A stretch of 53,904 nt of DNA from Aphanothece hegewaldii CCALA 016 (GTDB lineage: Bacteria; Cyanobacteriota; Cyanobacteriia; Cyanobacteriales; Microcystaceae), in the NCBI RefSeq assembly GCF_003007785.1, contig NZ_PXOH01000030.1, positions 1 through 53,904 of the forward strand. Direction: 5' to 3'. Below, in pieces: positions 27,141-36,530 of this stretch. The notes below the pieces were generated by a model that worked only from the letters and a program-made list of their open reading frames with translations, made no database searches and had not been told where the DNA came from. How positions within the stretch are numbered: position 1 is the first letter of the stretch; each line of letters opens with the position of its first letter. Position numbers and translations under genes: made by a program.

Positions 27141-28109
27141 ATGAAAACATATCCTGTTTTATTACTTCCTCAAATAATTACGGACTATCTAAAATCTCAA
27201 ACAGTTAAACTTCCCAATTACGAACCACCAATTCTTCCGATATCAATTCAAGAAAGATTAAAACAATCGCTATGGATTAAATGGATTGGGTGCGGATTGA
27301 TAGGATGTTTAGCCATTATTGTCTTGTCCAGTCATTGGCATGGCATAGCCTTCGGTTTGGCTCTTTTAGCATTAATAGGCTTAGGGATGGGTTTATGGGG
27401 CTTGTGGCGATATTATAAGCAAGAGGAGCAGCGTCAATGGCAAGATTACACCAAACAGCTAAGACAATGGCAGAAGTCACAATCTTTGCTCCAACGATAC
27501 CAAAAACGGAAACAGCGATCGCAGTTAACGCTGCGTCCCTTACAGTTAAAGCAACGATTAGAAGGGAAGATACTACAGCCAACGGGTCAAAGTTACGCTC
27601 AAAAAGGTGTAAGTGAGCCGTATTTTTTAACGATTCTCCAGATGTATTTCGGGGAAATAACTCAATTTGGCGGTGAATTTCCTATTCCTGGCAGTAAGTA
27701 TAGATATAGTCAGGATATTATACTGATTGATCCAGCCTCTGGTCTTCATTTTGATATTGAAATCGATGAACCATACGAGGGGAAAAGTAAGCAGCCCCAT
27801 CACTGTATTGATGAGGCTCAAGACCGACAACGAAATCAGTTTTTTTTAGCAGGAAATTGGATTATTGTACGGTTTGCAGAAGAACAAGTCGTTAAATATC
27901 CTCATGCCTGTTGTGGGTATCTCACCGATGTAATTGCTACGTTAACAGGTATTAATTACCATCACAAAAAGCTTAAAAAACAAAACCTTCCATTGGTAAA
28001 ATGTTGGACGAGAAATGACGCTCGAAGAATGGCCGCTTGGTCGCACAGAGAGCAATATTTAGAACAAACTGGAATCTTTAGGCAAACTAAAAAGAGAAAA
28101 CCAAAATAA
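27141..28109 (+). CDS. Membrane-anchored protein with nuclease-like domain
   Basis: A 322-residue protein. Two membrane helices lie at about 50-68 and 70-90, then a basic coiled segment (95-145), then a domain that looks like a PD-(D/E)xK fold. Its strand FDIEIDEPYEGK (about 204-215), the following H, the RQRNQFFLAGNWIIVRFAEEQV segment and nearby basic residues are typical of a group of cyanobacterial nuclease-like proteins. It is divergent from the gene at 26549-27049 and ends 5 bases before the end of the giant polymerase-like gene on the other strand. The substrate is unknown; a role in DNA uptake or processing at the membrane is only a guess. Confidence 0.5.
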   Translation: MKTYPVLLLPQIITDYLKSQTVKLPNYEPPILPISIQERLKQSLWIKWIGCGLIGCLAIIVLSSHWHGIAFGLALLALIGLGMGLWGLWRYYKQEEQRQWQDYTKQLRQWQKSQSLLQRYQKRKQRSQLTLRPLQLKQRLEGKILQPTGQSYAQKGVSEPYFLTILQMYFGEITQFGGEFPIPGSKYRYSQDIILIDPASGLHFDIEIDEPYEGKSKQPHHCIDEAQDRQRNQFFLAGNWIIVRFAEEQVVKYPHACCGYLTDVIATLTGINYHHKKLKKQNLPLVKCWTRNDARRMAAWSHREQYLEQTGIFRQTKKRKPK

Positions 28110-28114
28110 ACGAT

Positions 28115-31100
28115 TTATTTCGTCAGTGATTTTACAGCACCGTTAGTTTCTGCTTGCTGTTGCTGGCTATATTGAAGGATCGTTTGCTTAATCATGTGTT
28201 GTAGATTAGGTTCTGTGAATTTTTTGACATCAGCATCTGTCAAACCTAGACTGCCATCAGGAAGGTTAATAGATTGCCATTGAATATCATGATTAAGTTG
28301 ATTTTTATGAGCTTGAGCAATCATTTTAAGAGTCTGAGTAATTTTGTCAAAAAGTTTAAGGTAAGTCCCATCAAAGGAAATAATATTCTCTTGTCCTTCA
28401 TAACTCATGGTTCCTGTTTTCGGCTCATGTTGGATCTTCTCACGTTGAGTCAGTAATTTTGCTTTAAGAAATCCAGCGATAACGGGAGCAATTTGTTGAG
28501 TTCGTAATTGTTGAAGTTCGATATTTTCTGGCATATATTCTTTAGATAAAGGTAAACAGTTTTCAAGCTCAAGCAAACTTAGTTTTTGCTCATGTGGGGG
28601 AGAGTTTTTTTGTAAAGTCTGATCTTTGGTGATACGATTAGGTACCAAAGTTTCTTTTTTATTGAGTTCCGATTGACCATTAAAGGAATCTAAATTAGAA
28701 AAAGTTTGAGTTTGTTTAGAAAGTTGAGCGATTAAAAATCCTTGAGCATTTTGAGTAAGAGAATAACCTTTCGTTTGAAGATAGGCTTGCACCAATTGAT
28801 CGCCTCCTTTGGCATTGCCAACTAAAAATTGAGCATTGGCTGCTACTGCTCGATCCAGTAACGGACGATAGGCAGTTTCAAAGGTATTTTGAATCATTTG
28901 CTCAGTTACGCCTCGAGTCGGCAGATTTGCACTGACCATAATGATATCGTTAGAAGTATATTGACCCGTATTGGCTAATCCATAGCGTCCCCAAGCTTCT
29001 TGATAATCTTTTGTACTAGATAGAACTAAAGTATTAGGTTGTGTCGAAATTCCAATAAATTGAGTAGCGATTGCTGCCATTGCCCTATCTTTGCTCCGAT
29101 TTTTTTCAAGTTCAGGCTTATTGGCAGGTGCTTTAGGAATCAGTTGGTAAAGATCATCAGGTTTCTGACCACGTTGAATCGATTTAATTTGGTGAGTAAT
29201 GTCGGTTTGAGTTTTAAATTCATAAACTCGACCGTTGCGATAATCCCCAAGAGGAATAGTTTCTAGTCCCCAAAGATTATTTGGATTTTGCTTGGCCAGT
29301 TGGTCGAGATAATTAACACTATGTTTTTCTCGGTTTTCCCAGTTTTGTCGGTATTCTGGGTTGTTAACTTGTTCAGGGGTAATGCGATATTGTTTTCCGA
29401 CCTGGAAAAGAACTTGCTGACCTTGATTGTTATAAGCGATCGCTAAATCCCCGTTCTGCACGTTCCAATGACGGTAAGGTTCAAAATTACGCGTTGTATG
29501 GTCACGTCCGAGTTGACGCATTGCCTCTAGGGTAGAAGTTACGTTTGTATAAGGCGATAATTGTCCGAATTTTTCCCATTCTAGAGAAAAAGTCATCTGT
29601 ATTTTTGCTTTAATGGTAATCTCTGTATTGAATGCTGGCTCTTTAGCAAGGGGTGAGTTTATTGTATTTTTAACAATGAATGGTAATTTGAGCGATGGTA
29701 GATCTGATTTGGGTGATATCGATATTTGAGAATCAGCCCCAGCCTCAATTTCTCTGAGCCTTGTCCAATAATTACCGTTGTTGTTAGCATCAAGCGGCTC
29801 GCCAAATTTGTAAATGAGAGCTTGTGTAAAGGGACGGTGTTCAGGATAGTTTAATACATTTAATGGGATACGAATCGCTAGATAACCCAATCGTGTTTCT
29901 TCATCAGCGAGATCTTGAGCGGTAGCAACTTCATAGGGAATTTTTCGTTCTTCAAGTTTTTCAATAACGGATTTGAGTTTAGTTTGATCGAAAGTTAATT
30001 TCCAAGTAGGTTGAGTTTGCGAACGACCATCGGCTTGCTGCTTTGCGTAATCTTCAACGGATAGTAACGTTGGAAGTTTACGAACTGGAACTTTATTGAT
30101 GGAATCGTATAGTGGTTTTAGTTCACGGTAACAAGATTTAATCGCTTCATGAGCCTTTTCAGATGGTGGGACAAGTTGTTGTAGAAATTGATGATAAGGC
30201 GACTCGCTTAAGTTTGTTAGATCAGCTTCATAATGATAATGTGATAGATTTTTAAGAAAATTTCGAGCTTTGGGGGATAGATCACAAGGAACAAGCCAAA
30301 AACTAATCAGTCCTTTTTGGCTTTCATAATAAGCAGTTAGTTCCCCAGGATTACGAATAGAGTGAGGGACATTCAACTGTTCTAGAGTTTGGTCAAAAGT
30401 TTCGGCTAATCGAGCATCAATGGCAATTCCAAGAGTTGGTAAGGTGATCTGATCCCCATTAGCAAGATGCCATTGTTGATGAAAGTGATACTGAATAGTC
30501 GGTTGGTGAGTCAGAGCATTAAGGAAATGTTGAGTAATAGGATCAACGGATTGGCTGAGTGGCTGGGTTATCACATGAGGACGCTGCCATTGACCCATCG
30601 GCGGAAACTTTAAAGTATCGGGGTCAATTTTAATCGTTACAGCACTGAGTCGAGAATTAATTGTTGCGTTAAAAGTGGTTTCTTCTCTAAATAAACCCGC
30701 TTGGGTTAGAGCATCTCTGGAAACTTTCCAGTTATTGGTAAATTGCCCAATCGGACGTAAGGTTCCATCACTTTGTTGTAAATGAACACCCATTAACGCT
30801 TTTTTCGGTTGTTCTATGGCCAAGCGCAGGGATACAGTTTGTTCGGCATAATCTTCAAGAGGCTGATCGGGATAGAGGGGTAAAATCTCAAAAGGGGGTA
30901 GCTCCTGAGCGGCGGTTGTTGCCAGTAATTTTTTATAGTTACCTTTTTCCGATAGACTGAGATGAACAGTCAATGTTTGCTCTCGATATTGCCCAGTTTG
31001 TTGGAACAGTTCAACGGATTCATTGCTAAGTTTGCCAATTTTCGTGTCATTTAAATAAAAGTAAGGTTGAGGAGGAGTAAGCCCTGTTTTTAAGACAACA

Positions 31101-34100
31101 GTATGGCGTTCATTATTAAAGTGATGTTGCGCCATAGAGAATTTATCAAGATTTCCAAAAATAATTTCTCTGTCTTGAGGCGCATTGGGGTGATCAATCG
31201 TCAGATAGGCAGTTGTGGAAAGATCTCCTTTGATCACACCTTGAACTGTAGTGCCAATGGGAAGTTGATACGTCCGATCGCTAACGGTAGCAAAGCGATA
31301 TTCGTCTCCAGTTTCTGGATTTTGAATGTACCAGTATTTTTTTTCATCTTCTAAATCAAACTTGATTTTAAATTGAACGGGCTGATCGGTTTGCCAAAAC
31401 GGTTCGGGAGTAAGATTTGCACCTTTATCTAACCCTGTAGCGTTGTAACTGATGTAAGGAAACTGAGAATTACGAAGACTATTTAAAATATAATCGCCAA
31501 AAGCATCAAAAACAAAATTATTAACCTTATAAAGATTGTTTTTGTCTTCTTTAGTTGAAAGATGCCAAGCCGCATTAAAGTATTGCTGAACGATGTGTGG
31601 CGGTGTTTGGGTATCAAGGGACTGTCGCCATTGACGTGTAAGTTGACGAGCCTGGAAAAAAAGCAACTGCTGTTCTTTTTCCGACAAAGGACGAGCGAGT
31701 GTAATTGTCTGGACAAACAGTTTTTGTCCCGCTTCTAGGTTCAAAGCTTGGCGCGACAGTTCACAGACAGTACCGATTGCTTTAACTTCTCCATTGGGTA
31801 ATGCCGCCATTGCCTTAAGGTGATGAGTTTTACGAGTGCGGTAGTGATCATTCTCGACTAAAGTGATCGAAACTTGATGATCGATAGAGGTATTAGCGAT
31901 TTGACGAGCTTCGTTATGGTTGAGGAAATATTTATAGTTGGTGATTTCTAAGGTTTTTTCATCCGTAGTTGCTAATTTGAATAAATGACCGTCTTCAATT
32001 TTGCTCTTTTGAGATTGTTGAGTAGCATAGTTAAATAGCGTATCGTACTGTTCTTTAATCTCTTTAATAGCCAAAAGTTGGCGTGGTGTATAGTCATCAG
32101 GGCAAAATTGCTTAAAGCCATGAAAGGGGTTGAGATCTAACGGATAAGCTTGAAAGGTATCATTGACGAGGCGACTGGTAATTTCATGCGGAGCATAACC
32201 ATTAACGTTAAGCGCTCGTTGAGTATAGACATCATGCGCTTTTTTATCTCGAATGATTTCGATGTTGCGAAAGAGCAGAGGCGTTAGAGAATTAACGGCT
32301 TGTAGATTGGGTTTGTACCAAGATTTAAATAAATCAACGGCATCTTGGTTATGAATACAGCCTTGTTGCACCATCCAACGGTAAATCTGGCGTTGTCGGT
32401 CAAAAAGGGTCGTTAACGCATCGCCTGATGAAAGAGGGCTAGTAGCGATCGCCTGATAATCAGGAAGCAGTGCCTCTGAAACATTGAGGCGACTTTTAGG
32501 ATTAGTAGTCTGGGTGATCAGGTTTCGCGCCATTTCTTGAAGAACAACAGCATATTGAAGTTTTAATTCACCCCCGTATCGCTCGAATAAATCCAATTCC
32601 GCCTGTAGGGAGGTGAAGGTTTGAACGGCGTTGTTGATAACTCCAACACTGATCCCATCGCTGGTATGGATGATCACTTCTTCGTAATAAGTTCCTTCGG
32701 GAACGGAAACTTTTTCTCGTTTCGGGGTAGGTAGATAAATCTCAGATTGTAGTTTTCGAGATTGTTCAGCCGCATAGTTTGGCAATTGATGGGCTTCAAT
32801 CACCGCCAGACAATCTCCATCAAAATCTAAAGCCATCGCTTCAATATCAGATTCATATGGCAATAAAGAAAGATTGGCTCCAGAGGCATTGAGTTGTTGT
32901 AGGATTTGATTGAATTGCTCGGTAAATGCAATGCGCTGTGAAATATCGAGGTTATCGAGTGCCGAAGGAGGATCGGCTAATGGAGGAAGTGTTAGATCTT
33001 GATTTTGTAGCGTTGCGCTGGCTTGTTGTGCTTGAGCATGAAGGCGAGTGACAATTTCTCCCCAAGAATCATCATTGATTAAGATCACGCCCTGTCGGGG
33101 ATTGCCATTAGGAGCAATCATCGCATCAATATGGCGGTTGACCATCATTCGCAACCCATTATGATTGAGGTAAGGTGAGCGAAGAGCTAATACGGTTTCT
33201 CCATCGGGCATCCAGGGAACACAAATTTCGCCATATTGAAGTTGTTGAGACGCTCTGGCCATTCCTCGATCGCCTTTGTGAATTTTACCAATAGCGGTTT
33301 CAAGAAAGCGGTCTTTAACAAAATCAGTCAAAGTCGTTTTAAACTTAGGAATCCCGATAAAAGGATGAGATTCTAAATTAGGATGAGCTTTGATCGCCAG
33401 ATAGATAAAATCTTCGTATTGAGATTTTGACTCTTCCTCATCAATTTCTAGGGGGCTATTACTTTGCTCTAAGAAAAAGCGATAGCGGTCAATGATTTCT
33501 TCTGAACCCACATTGGGAGCTATCCATTTTTCATTTTGTTTTTTAGCTCGTTTTTCATACTGCTCAACAAAGACCTGCATTAACTGTCGTGGGTCTTGAA
33601 CAATATCTTTGAGTTCTAGAAGTGTTTGTTCGACTTGCGGTAATCGATCTCTAAGTCCTTCAACGTTATCCGCAAGAGGCTGAGAAAGAGCCATTTCTCC
33701 TTTTCGAGAACGCTCTTTTTCACCGAACCAAACGGAGCGAGTATAAAGTCCAGGTTCGATCTTGCCCTTAGCTGCCCCTTTAAATGCGTCGATGGGTAAA
33801 ACGAGCGTAATCGGTTGGTTGTTTTCGGGTTGTCGGATCAGATAATCGGCAATTTTTTCAGCCGCGACAGTCCCTTTGGCATAATGACAATCATCGATCA
33901 CCAACAGACGAAATTGGATCAGATATTCTTGCGTGTTGAATTGTTCTTGAGCAACCTGAGAAGCGATCGCACCTCCGCCGTCGCTAACCCATTCACGGGC
34001 GCACTCATTGGGAAGATAGCCGCCGTTTTCACCCGTGTGTCGATCTACAACCAGATAGTTGATTAGTGCAGTAATGTTTTTCTCACAGCCACCAATCTGA

Positions 34101-34450
34101 ACGCTGCCATAGGCTGAACGGTTGAGGACATTTCCGTTAGCTTGTTGAATGAGTGGTAGCATTTTGGCAGGGCCGAAGATAGCCCGTCCTTTGCTTGAAA
34201 CTAAAGGAATATCACCATTTGGATGACTGCGTAATTCATCAGGGGTTGAAAGTTCATCTACTTTACCAACACTAAACCAATCGGTGGGATCTTCGTTGGG
34301 AAAAGCCTGTCGTGCTAGAACTTCGAGGATAGAAGGCTTGATGCTTTCTGTGAGGATCAGCGTTTTTGGCTGTCTTGGCTTACGATGCTCAGGATTAGGG
34401 ATTTCTATCCAGTTTCCTGTGGTTGTATCGAAGTGTTTTAGGATTAACAT
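28115..34450 (-). CDS. Giant DxDGD double-psi-barrel polymerase-like protein
   Basis: A 2111-residue protein with signs of an RNA polymerase core. Residues 542-546 read DFDGD within MALDFDGDCLAVIEAHQLP, matching the metal-binding DxDGD motif of double-psi beta-barrel polymerases (RNAP beta-prime, YonO, eukaryotic QDE-1-type RdRPs). About 120 residues earlier, GETVLALRSPYLNHNGLRMM (417-436) resembles the RdRP segment that reads V-L-x-x-R-x-P-x-L-H-x-G-D. About 55 residues after DFDGD, SVGVINNAVQTFTSLQAELD (601-620) and YAVVLQEMARNLI resemble the RdRP LGxIxNxH...LA...A region. A Lys-rich FKGAAKGKIEPG (223-234) could belong to the first barrel. Residues about 1805-1900 resemble a SLOG/DUF2493-type domain (LVGNAKGGDQLVQAYL). 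The 1100 residues in between are mostly beta-rich and unrecognised. It may act as a primase or plasmid RNA polymerase. The motifs are visible; activity is inferred. Confidence 0.62.
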   Translation of the reverse strand: MLILKHFDTTTGNWIEIPNPEHRKPRQPKTLILTESIKPSILEVLARQAFPNEDPTDWFSVGKVDELSTPDELRSHPNGDIPLVSSKGRAIFGPAKMLPLIQQANGNVLNRSAYGSVQIGGCEKNITALINYLVVDRHTGENGGYLPNECAREWVSDGGGAIASQVAQEQFNTQEYLIQFRLLVIDDCHYAKGTVAAEKIADYLIRQPENNQPITLVLPIDAFKGAAKGKIEPGLYTRSVWFGEKERSRKGEMALSQPLADNVEGLRDRLPQVEQTLLELKDIVQDPRQLMQVFVEQYEKRAKKQNEKWIAPNVGSEEIIDRYRFFLEQSNSPLEIDEEESKSQYEDFIYLAIKAHPNLESHPFIGIPKFKTTLTDFVKDRFLETAIGKIHKGDRGMARASQQLQYGEICVPWMPDGETVLALRSPYLNHNGLRMMVNRHIDAMIAPNGNPRQGVILINDDSWGEIVTRLHAQAQQASATLQNQDLTLPPLADPPSALDNLDISQRIAFTEQFNQILQQLNASGANLSLLPYESDIEAMALDFDGDCLAVIEAHQLPNYAAEQSRKLQSEIYLPTPKREKVSVPEGTYYEEVIIHTSDGISVGVINNAVQTFTSLQAELDLFERYGGELKLQYAVVLQEMARNLITQTTNPKSRLNVSEALLPDYQAIATSPLSSGDALTTLFDRQRQIYRWMVQQGCIHNQDAVDLFKSWYKPNLQAVNSLTPLLFRNIEIIRDKKAHDVYTQRALNVNGYAPHEITSRLVNDTFQAYPLDLNPFHGFKQFCPDDYTPRQLLAIKEIKEQYDTLFNYATQQSQKSKIEDGHLFKLATTDEKTLEITNYKYFLNHNEARQIANTSIDHQVSITLVENDHYRTRKTHHLKAMAALPNGEVKAIGTVCELSRQALNLEAGQKLFVQTITLARPLSEKEQQLLFFQARQLTRQWRQSLDTQTPPHIVQQYFNAAWHLSTKEDKNNLYKVNNFVFDAFGDYILNSLRNSQFPYISYNATGLDKGANLTPEPFWQTDQPVQFKIKFDLEDEKKYWYIQNPETGDEYRFATVSDRTYQLPIGTTVQGVIKGDLSTTAYLTIDHPNAPQDREIIFGNLDKFSMAQHHFNNERHTVVLKTGLTPPQPYFYLNDTKIGKLSNESVELFQQTGQYREQTLTVHLSLSEKGNYKKLLATTAAQELPPFEILPLYPDQPLEDYAEQTVSLRLAIEQPKKALMGVHLQQSDGTLRPIGQFTNNWKVSRDALTQAGLFREETTFNATINSRLSAVTIKIDPDTLKFPPMGQWQRPHVITQPLSQSVDPITQHFLNALTHQPTIQYHFHQQWHLANGDQITLPTLGIAIDARLAETFDQTLEQLNVPHSIRNPGELTAYYESQKGLISFWLVPCDLSPKARNFLKNLSHYHYEADLTNLSESPYHQFLQQLVPPSEKAHEAIKSCYRELKPLYDSINKVPVRKLPTLLSVEDYAKQQADGRSQTQPTWKLTFDQTKLKSVIEKLEERKIPYEVATAQDLADEETRLGYLAIRIPLNVLNYPEHRPFTQALIYKFGEPLDANNNGNYWTRLREIEAGADSQISISPKSDLPSLKLPFIVKNTINSPLAKEPAFNTEITIKAKIQMTFSLEWEKFGQLSPYTNVTSTLEAMRQLGRDHTTRNFEPYRHWNVQNGDLAIAYNNQGQQVLFQVGKQYRITPEQVNNPEYRQNWENREKHSVNYLDQLAKQNPNNLWGLETIPLGDYRNGRVYEFKTQTDITHQIKSIQRGQKPDDLYQLIPKAPANKPELEKNRSKDRAMAAIATQFIGISTQPNTLVLSSTKDYQEAWGRYGLANTGQYTSNDIIMVSANLPTRGVTEQMIQNTFETAYRPLLDRAVAANAQFLVGNAKGGDQLVQAYLQTKGYSLTQNAQGFLIAQLSKQTQTFSNLDSFNGQSELNKKETLVPNRITKDQTLQKNSPPHEQKLSLLELENCLPLSKEYMPENIELQQLRTQQIAPVIAGFLKAKLLTQREKIQHEPKTGTMSYEGQENIISFDGTYLKLFDKITQTLKMIAQAHKNQLNHDIQWQSINLPDGSLGLTDADVKKFTEPNLQHMIKQTILQYSQQQQAETNGAVKSLTK

Positions 34451-34482
34451 AATAGAAGAGTAGTCCTAAAAAATTATTATTT

Positions 34483-34815
34483 ATGACTCAATCAATGGAT
34501 GGCACTTCAGAGTTTGACAACATGGAGATTACTCCTGAAATTCAAAGCTTAGTCGATGCTTTATCGGCATCTTCATGCGGGGGTCATCGTTGGACAAACG
34601 AACAAGAGCGTCAATTTGATGAATACATTGACCATCTTTGGCAGGATACTTCGTTTCCAACGCGCAAACCAACATCAATTTTTGAAGACCCATCGGATGA
34701 TCGTAAATTGCAAGCACGACAAAGAAGTGCGCTGTGGTGCGGCGAAGACATATCGGAATTACCAATCGGCTTAGAGTTTGATGACTACGAGGAGGCGATG
34801 AGTCATCTGGATTAG
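34483..34815 (+). CDS. Small acidic protein divergent from the giant gene
   Basis: A 110-residue acidic protein (rich in Asp, Glu and Ser) that I do not recognise. Its ATG lies only 32 bases from the start of the giant gene on the other strand, so the two probably share a compact divergent control region. It contains phrases such as DEYIDHLWQDTSFPTRKP and GLEFDDYEEAMSHLD. No membrane segment or signal peptide. The coding call rests on length and codon pattern. Confidence 0.45.
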   Translation: MTQSMDGTSEFDNMEITPEIQSLVDALSASSCGGHRWTNEQERQFDEYIDHLWQDTSFPTRKPTSIFEDPSDDRKLQARQRSALWCGEDISELPIGLEFDDYEEAMSHLD

Positions 34816-34899
34816 TAATCTTTAAACTGTTTTAGGGGATTATTTCCAACGTTAGCACAGACGTTAAGGAAAAAAAAGTCCCCTTTTGTTCAGGTTAAT

Positions 34900-34919
34900 A
34901 TTTTGAAAGCTTTCAAAAT
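34900..34919. repeat. Perfect 20-base palindrome
   Basis: ATTTTGAAAGCTTTCAAAAT is its own reverse complement over 20 bases. It lies 85 bases after the gene at 34483-34815 and has no flanking T-run, so a protein-binding site is more likely than a terminator. Confidence 0.6.
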
Positions 34920-35035
34920 TAAGTAGTAAAAGGAAATCAAAGGCAGTTCAGCAACACTGCTACAACAAGAATAAATTTGCAGAAGAGATGATGAAACCTA
35001 TGAATCTTAAATTCGTGTAAGTGTTACCAAACAAG

Positions 35036-35128
35036 ACGGTTGAACAATTTCAAAAACTGTCATAGAAAAATGTAACAATTTTTGAAATATTAAAATTAAA
35101 TTTTCTACAAAACGGTTCAACAATTTCA
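35036..35128. repeat. Pair of 17-base direct repeats
   Basis: ACGGTTGAACAATTTCA at 35036-35052 and ACGGTTCAACAATTTCA at 35112-35128 differ at one base and are 76 bases apart start to start. Two copies on one face of A+T-rich DNA could be binding sites for an initiator or regulator. With only two copies, the iteron call is tentative. Confidence 0.45.
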
Positions 35129-35235
35129 GTCATTATAAGTGCTTGCTCATAAAATGAAAGAGAAAACTGTCTAATCTCAATAATAATTATTCAACCGAAT
35201 TATTAACATCATTCTTCACCAAAATATATTTCCTG

Positions 35236-35400
35236 AAAGCCATCGGCAGAGAGCCAGCCACAGCAAGACGAAAGCAGCAACCCCCAGCCGAAGGTAGTAA
35301 AAAAAGCTAACCGAGGTGCGTAGCGACTGCGGATGAGCTAGTCCGTTAGGTTGCTGAAAATATTGGTGAGGACGCAGCCGAAAATCACTCAGTAGGTATT
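35236..35400. ncRNA. Possible structured RNA or recombination site
   Basis: A G+C-richer block with nested complementarity. CAGCAACC (35275-35282) pairs perfectly with GGTTGCTG (35349-35356). Inside that, CTAAC (35307-35311) pairs with GTTAG (35345-35349). Near the end, GGTGA (35365-35369) can pair with TCAC further on. There is no open frame. It could be a structured RNA (cyanobacterial HEARO-type elements come to mind but are not shown) or the end of an integron-like cassette array, since GTTAGGT at 35345-35351 fits an attC core site. Strand is not assigned. Confidence 0.28.
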
Positions 35401-35513
35401 CAGTGTTAAATTGTTTCGCTAGATTTTTCTTTAAATGTACAGAATAACACTTCTCATCTAATTGTTAAAATTTAGAGGAAGAATTGAGATTTTTTTAAAG
35501 GAGTTATAGTCTT

Positions 35514-36530
35514 GTGACACCAAATGTTGAGATTTTGAAAACGGATTTCCGTGAATTCTGTGTAATTCATTTGATGATACGCAACATCCATGATATTTTC
35601 ACCTCTGCTGGAATTGTGCAGGGAAAATCAGAAAAGAACTTAAGCGGTGAGCGTAGATCACTTGTTGAAGATTATTACGCATCCCTAAATTGGAATAGTA
35701 TGGAGTCGCTCCGAAAGTTCGTCAAAGTTTTAGAAAATACATTACTTATAAGTTTGCTCGGGGACGAAGGGAAACAAGAATTACGCTCTCTTTGTGAAAA
35801 ACATGGTTTCGCAGTAGACAAAGACGGTTACAGAGTTTACCTCACCACTCTAGGGGTAGGTAACAACGTTAAGAATTTGATTTTTGCGGCAAATGGGCCA
35901 AAACCAGAAATTATCTTTTCTGATTCAGTTAGCAATGATATTGAGATCGTAAAAAATGCTGATTATTGTCTAATATATGACCGTCCTCTCATGTCACATG
36001 GTCTTCTTTGGAAAGAGCTTGTTGATTGGTGGAGGGAGAGAGAACAACTAAATGAAGAATCAGATATAGAAGTCGGCAGAAAACTATACGATCGTTTGAA
36101 GCAATCATTGACATCTGAGCCTGAAAAGTTTTTTTGGAAAATTTATTTTAAGAAGTTTTATGCGTCATTCAAAGATAAACTGCCTGCTCTAGTGCCACAA
36201 GTTTATTTGCACTATGACCCTTATACACTTAAGCAGTTGCAAGAGCAGCGCCGATTGGTGCGCCAAAGAATGGATTTTCTGTTTCTGCTATCAGATCGAA
36301 TAAGGGTAGTAATAGAAATTGACGGTAAGCAGCATTATGCTGAAGAAGATCAAGCCAGTCCTAAGCTATATTCCGAAATGGTTTCTGAGGATAGACGGCT
36401 AAAGCTATCTGGTTATGAAGTATATCGATTTGGTGGTTATGAACTGAATAACAAAAATGCAGAGGAAATAGTAGAGCATTTTCTTGTCAACTTATTCAAA
36501 CGTCATGATCTGATAGCAAACGCAACCTAA
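35514..36530 (+). CDS. Nuclease-fold protein in a cassette-like unit
   Basis: A 338-residue protein starting at GTG 35514 with AAAGGAG at 35497-35503. Residues 1-110 are helical and resemble N-terminal domains found in abortive-infection proteins. Residues about 250-330 look like a PD-(D/E)xK endonuclease: RQRMDFLFLLSDRIRVVIEI, then DGKQHYAEE, then a helix with YSEMVSEDRRLKLSGYEVYRFGG, where the MDF Asp and the EIDGK Glu/Lys are the expected catalytic residues. A defence role is plausible but not established. The stop codon lies inside ACCTAAC, and a long imperfect hairpin follows, as in integron gene cassettes. Composition differs from the neighbouring replication genes. Confidence 0.62.
   Translation: MTPNVEILKTDFREFCVIHLMIRNIHDIFTSAGIVQGKSEKNLSGERRSLVEDYYASLNWNSMESLRKFVKVLENTLLISLLGDEGKQELRSLCEKHGFAVDKDGYRVYLTTLGVGNNVKNLIFAANGPKPEIIFSDSVSNDIEIVKNADYCLIYDRPLMSHGLLWKELVDWWREREQLNEESDIEVGRKLYDRLKQSLTSEPEKFFWKIYFKKFYASFKDKLPALVPQVYLHYDPYTLKQLQEQRRLVRQRMDFLFLLSDRIRVVIEIDGKQHYAEEDQASPKLYSEMVSEDRRLKLSGYEVYRFGGYELNNKNAEEIVEHFLVNLFKRHDLIANAT

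Larger units (their letters stand above)
34816..35513. other. Long A+T-rich non-coding region, possible origin
   Basis: About 700 bases without a convincing gene. The left part is A+T-rich and contains a 20-base palindrome and a pair of 17-base direct repeats (listed separately), features often found at plasmid origins. The right part, from about 35230 to 35400, is suddenly G+C-richer and full of inverted repeats, as in a structured RNA. It separates the giant polymerase-like gene from the nuclease cassette. Confidence 0.45.

Noticed and set aside
35337..35348. GCTAGTCCGTTA, identical to a stretch of Streptococcus pyogenes tracrRNA
   Set aside because: A 12-base match only. No repeat array, no cas gene and no anti-repeat is visible, so I treat it as coincidence.
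35514..36530. IscB/IsrB-type gene associated with the structured block upstream
   Set aside because: The protein lacks RuvC and HNH motifs and instead shows a PD-(D/E)xK pattern.
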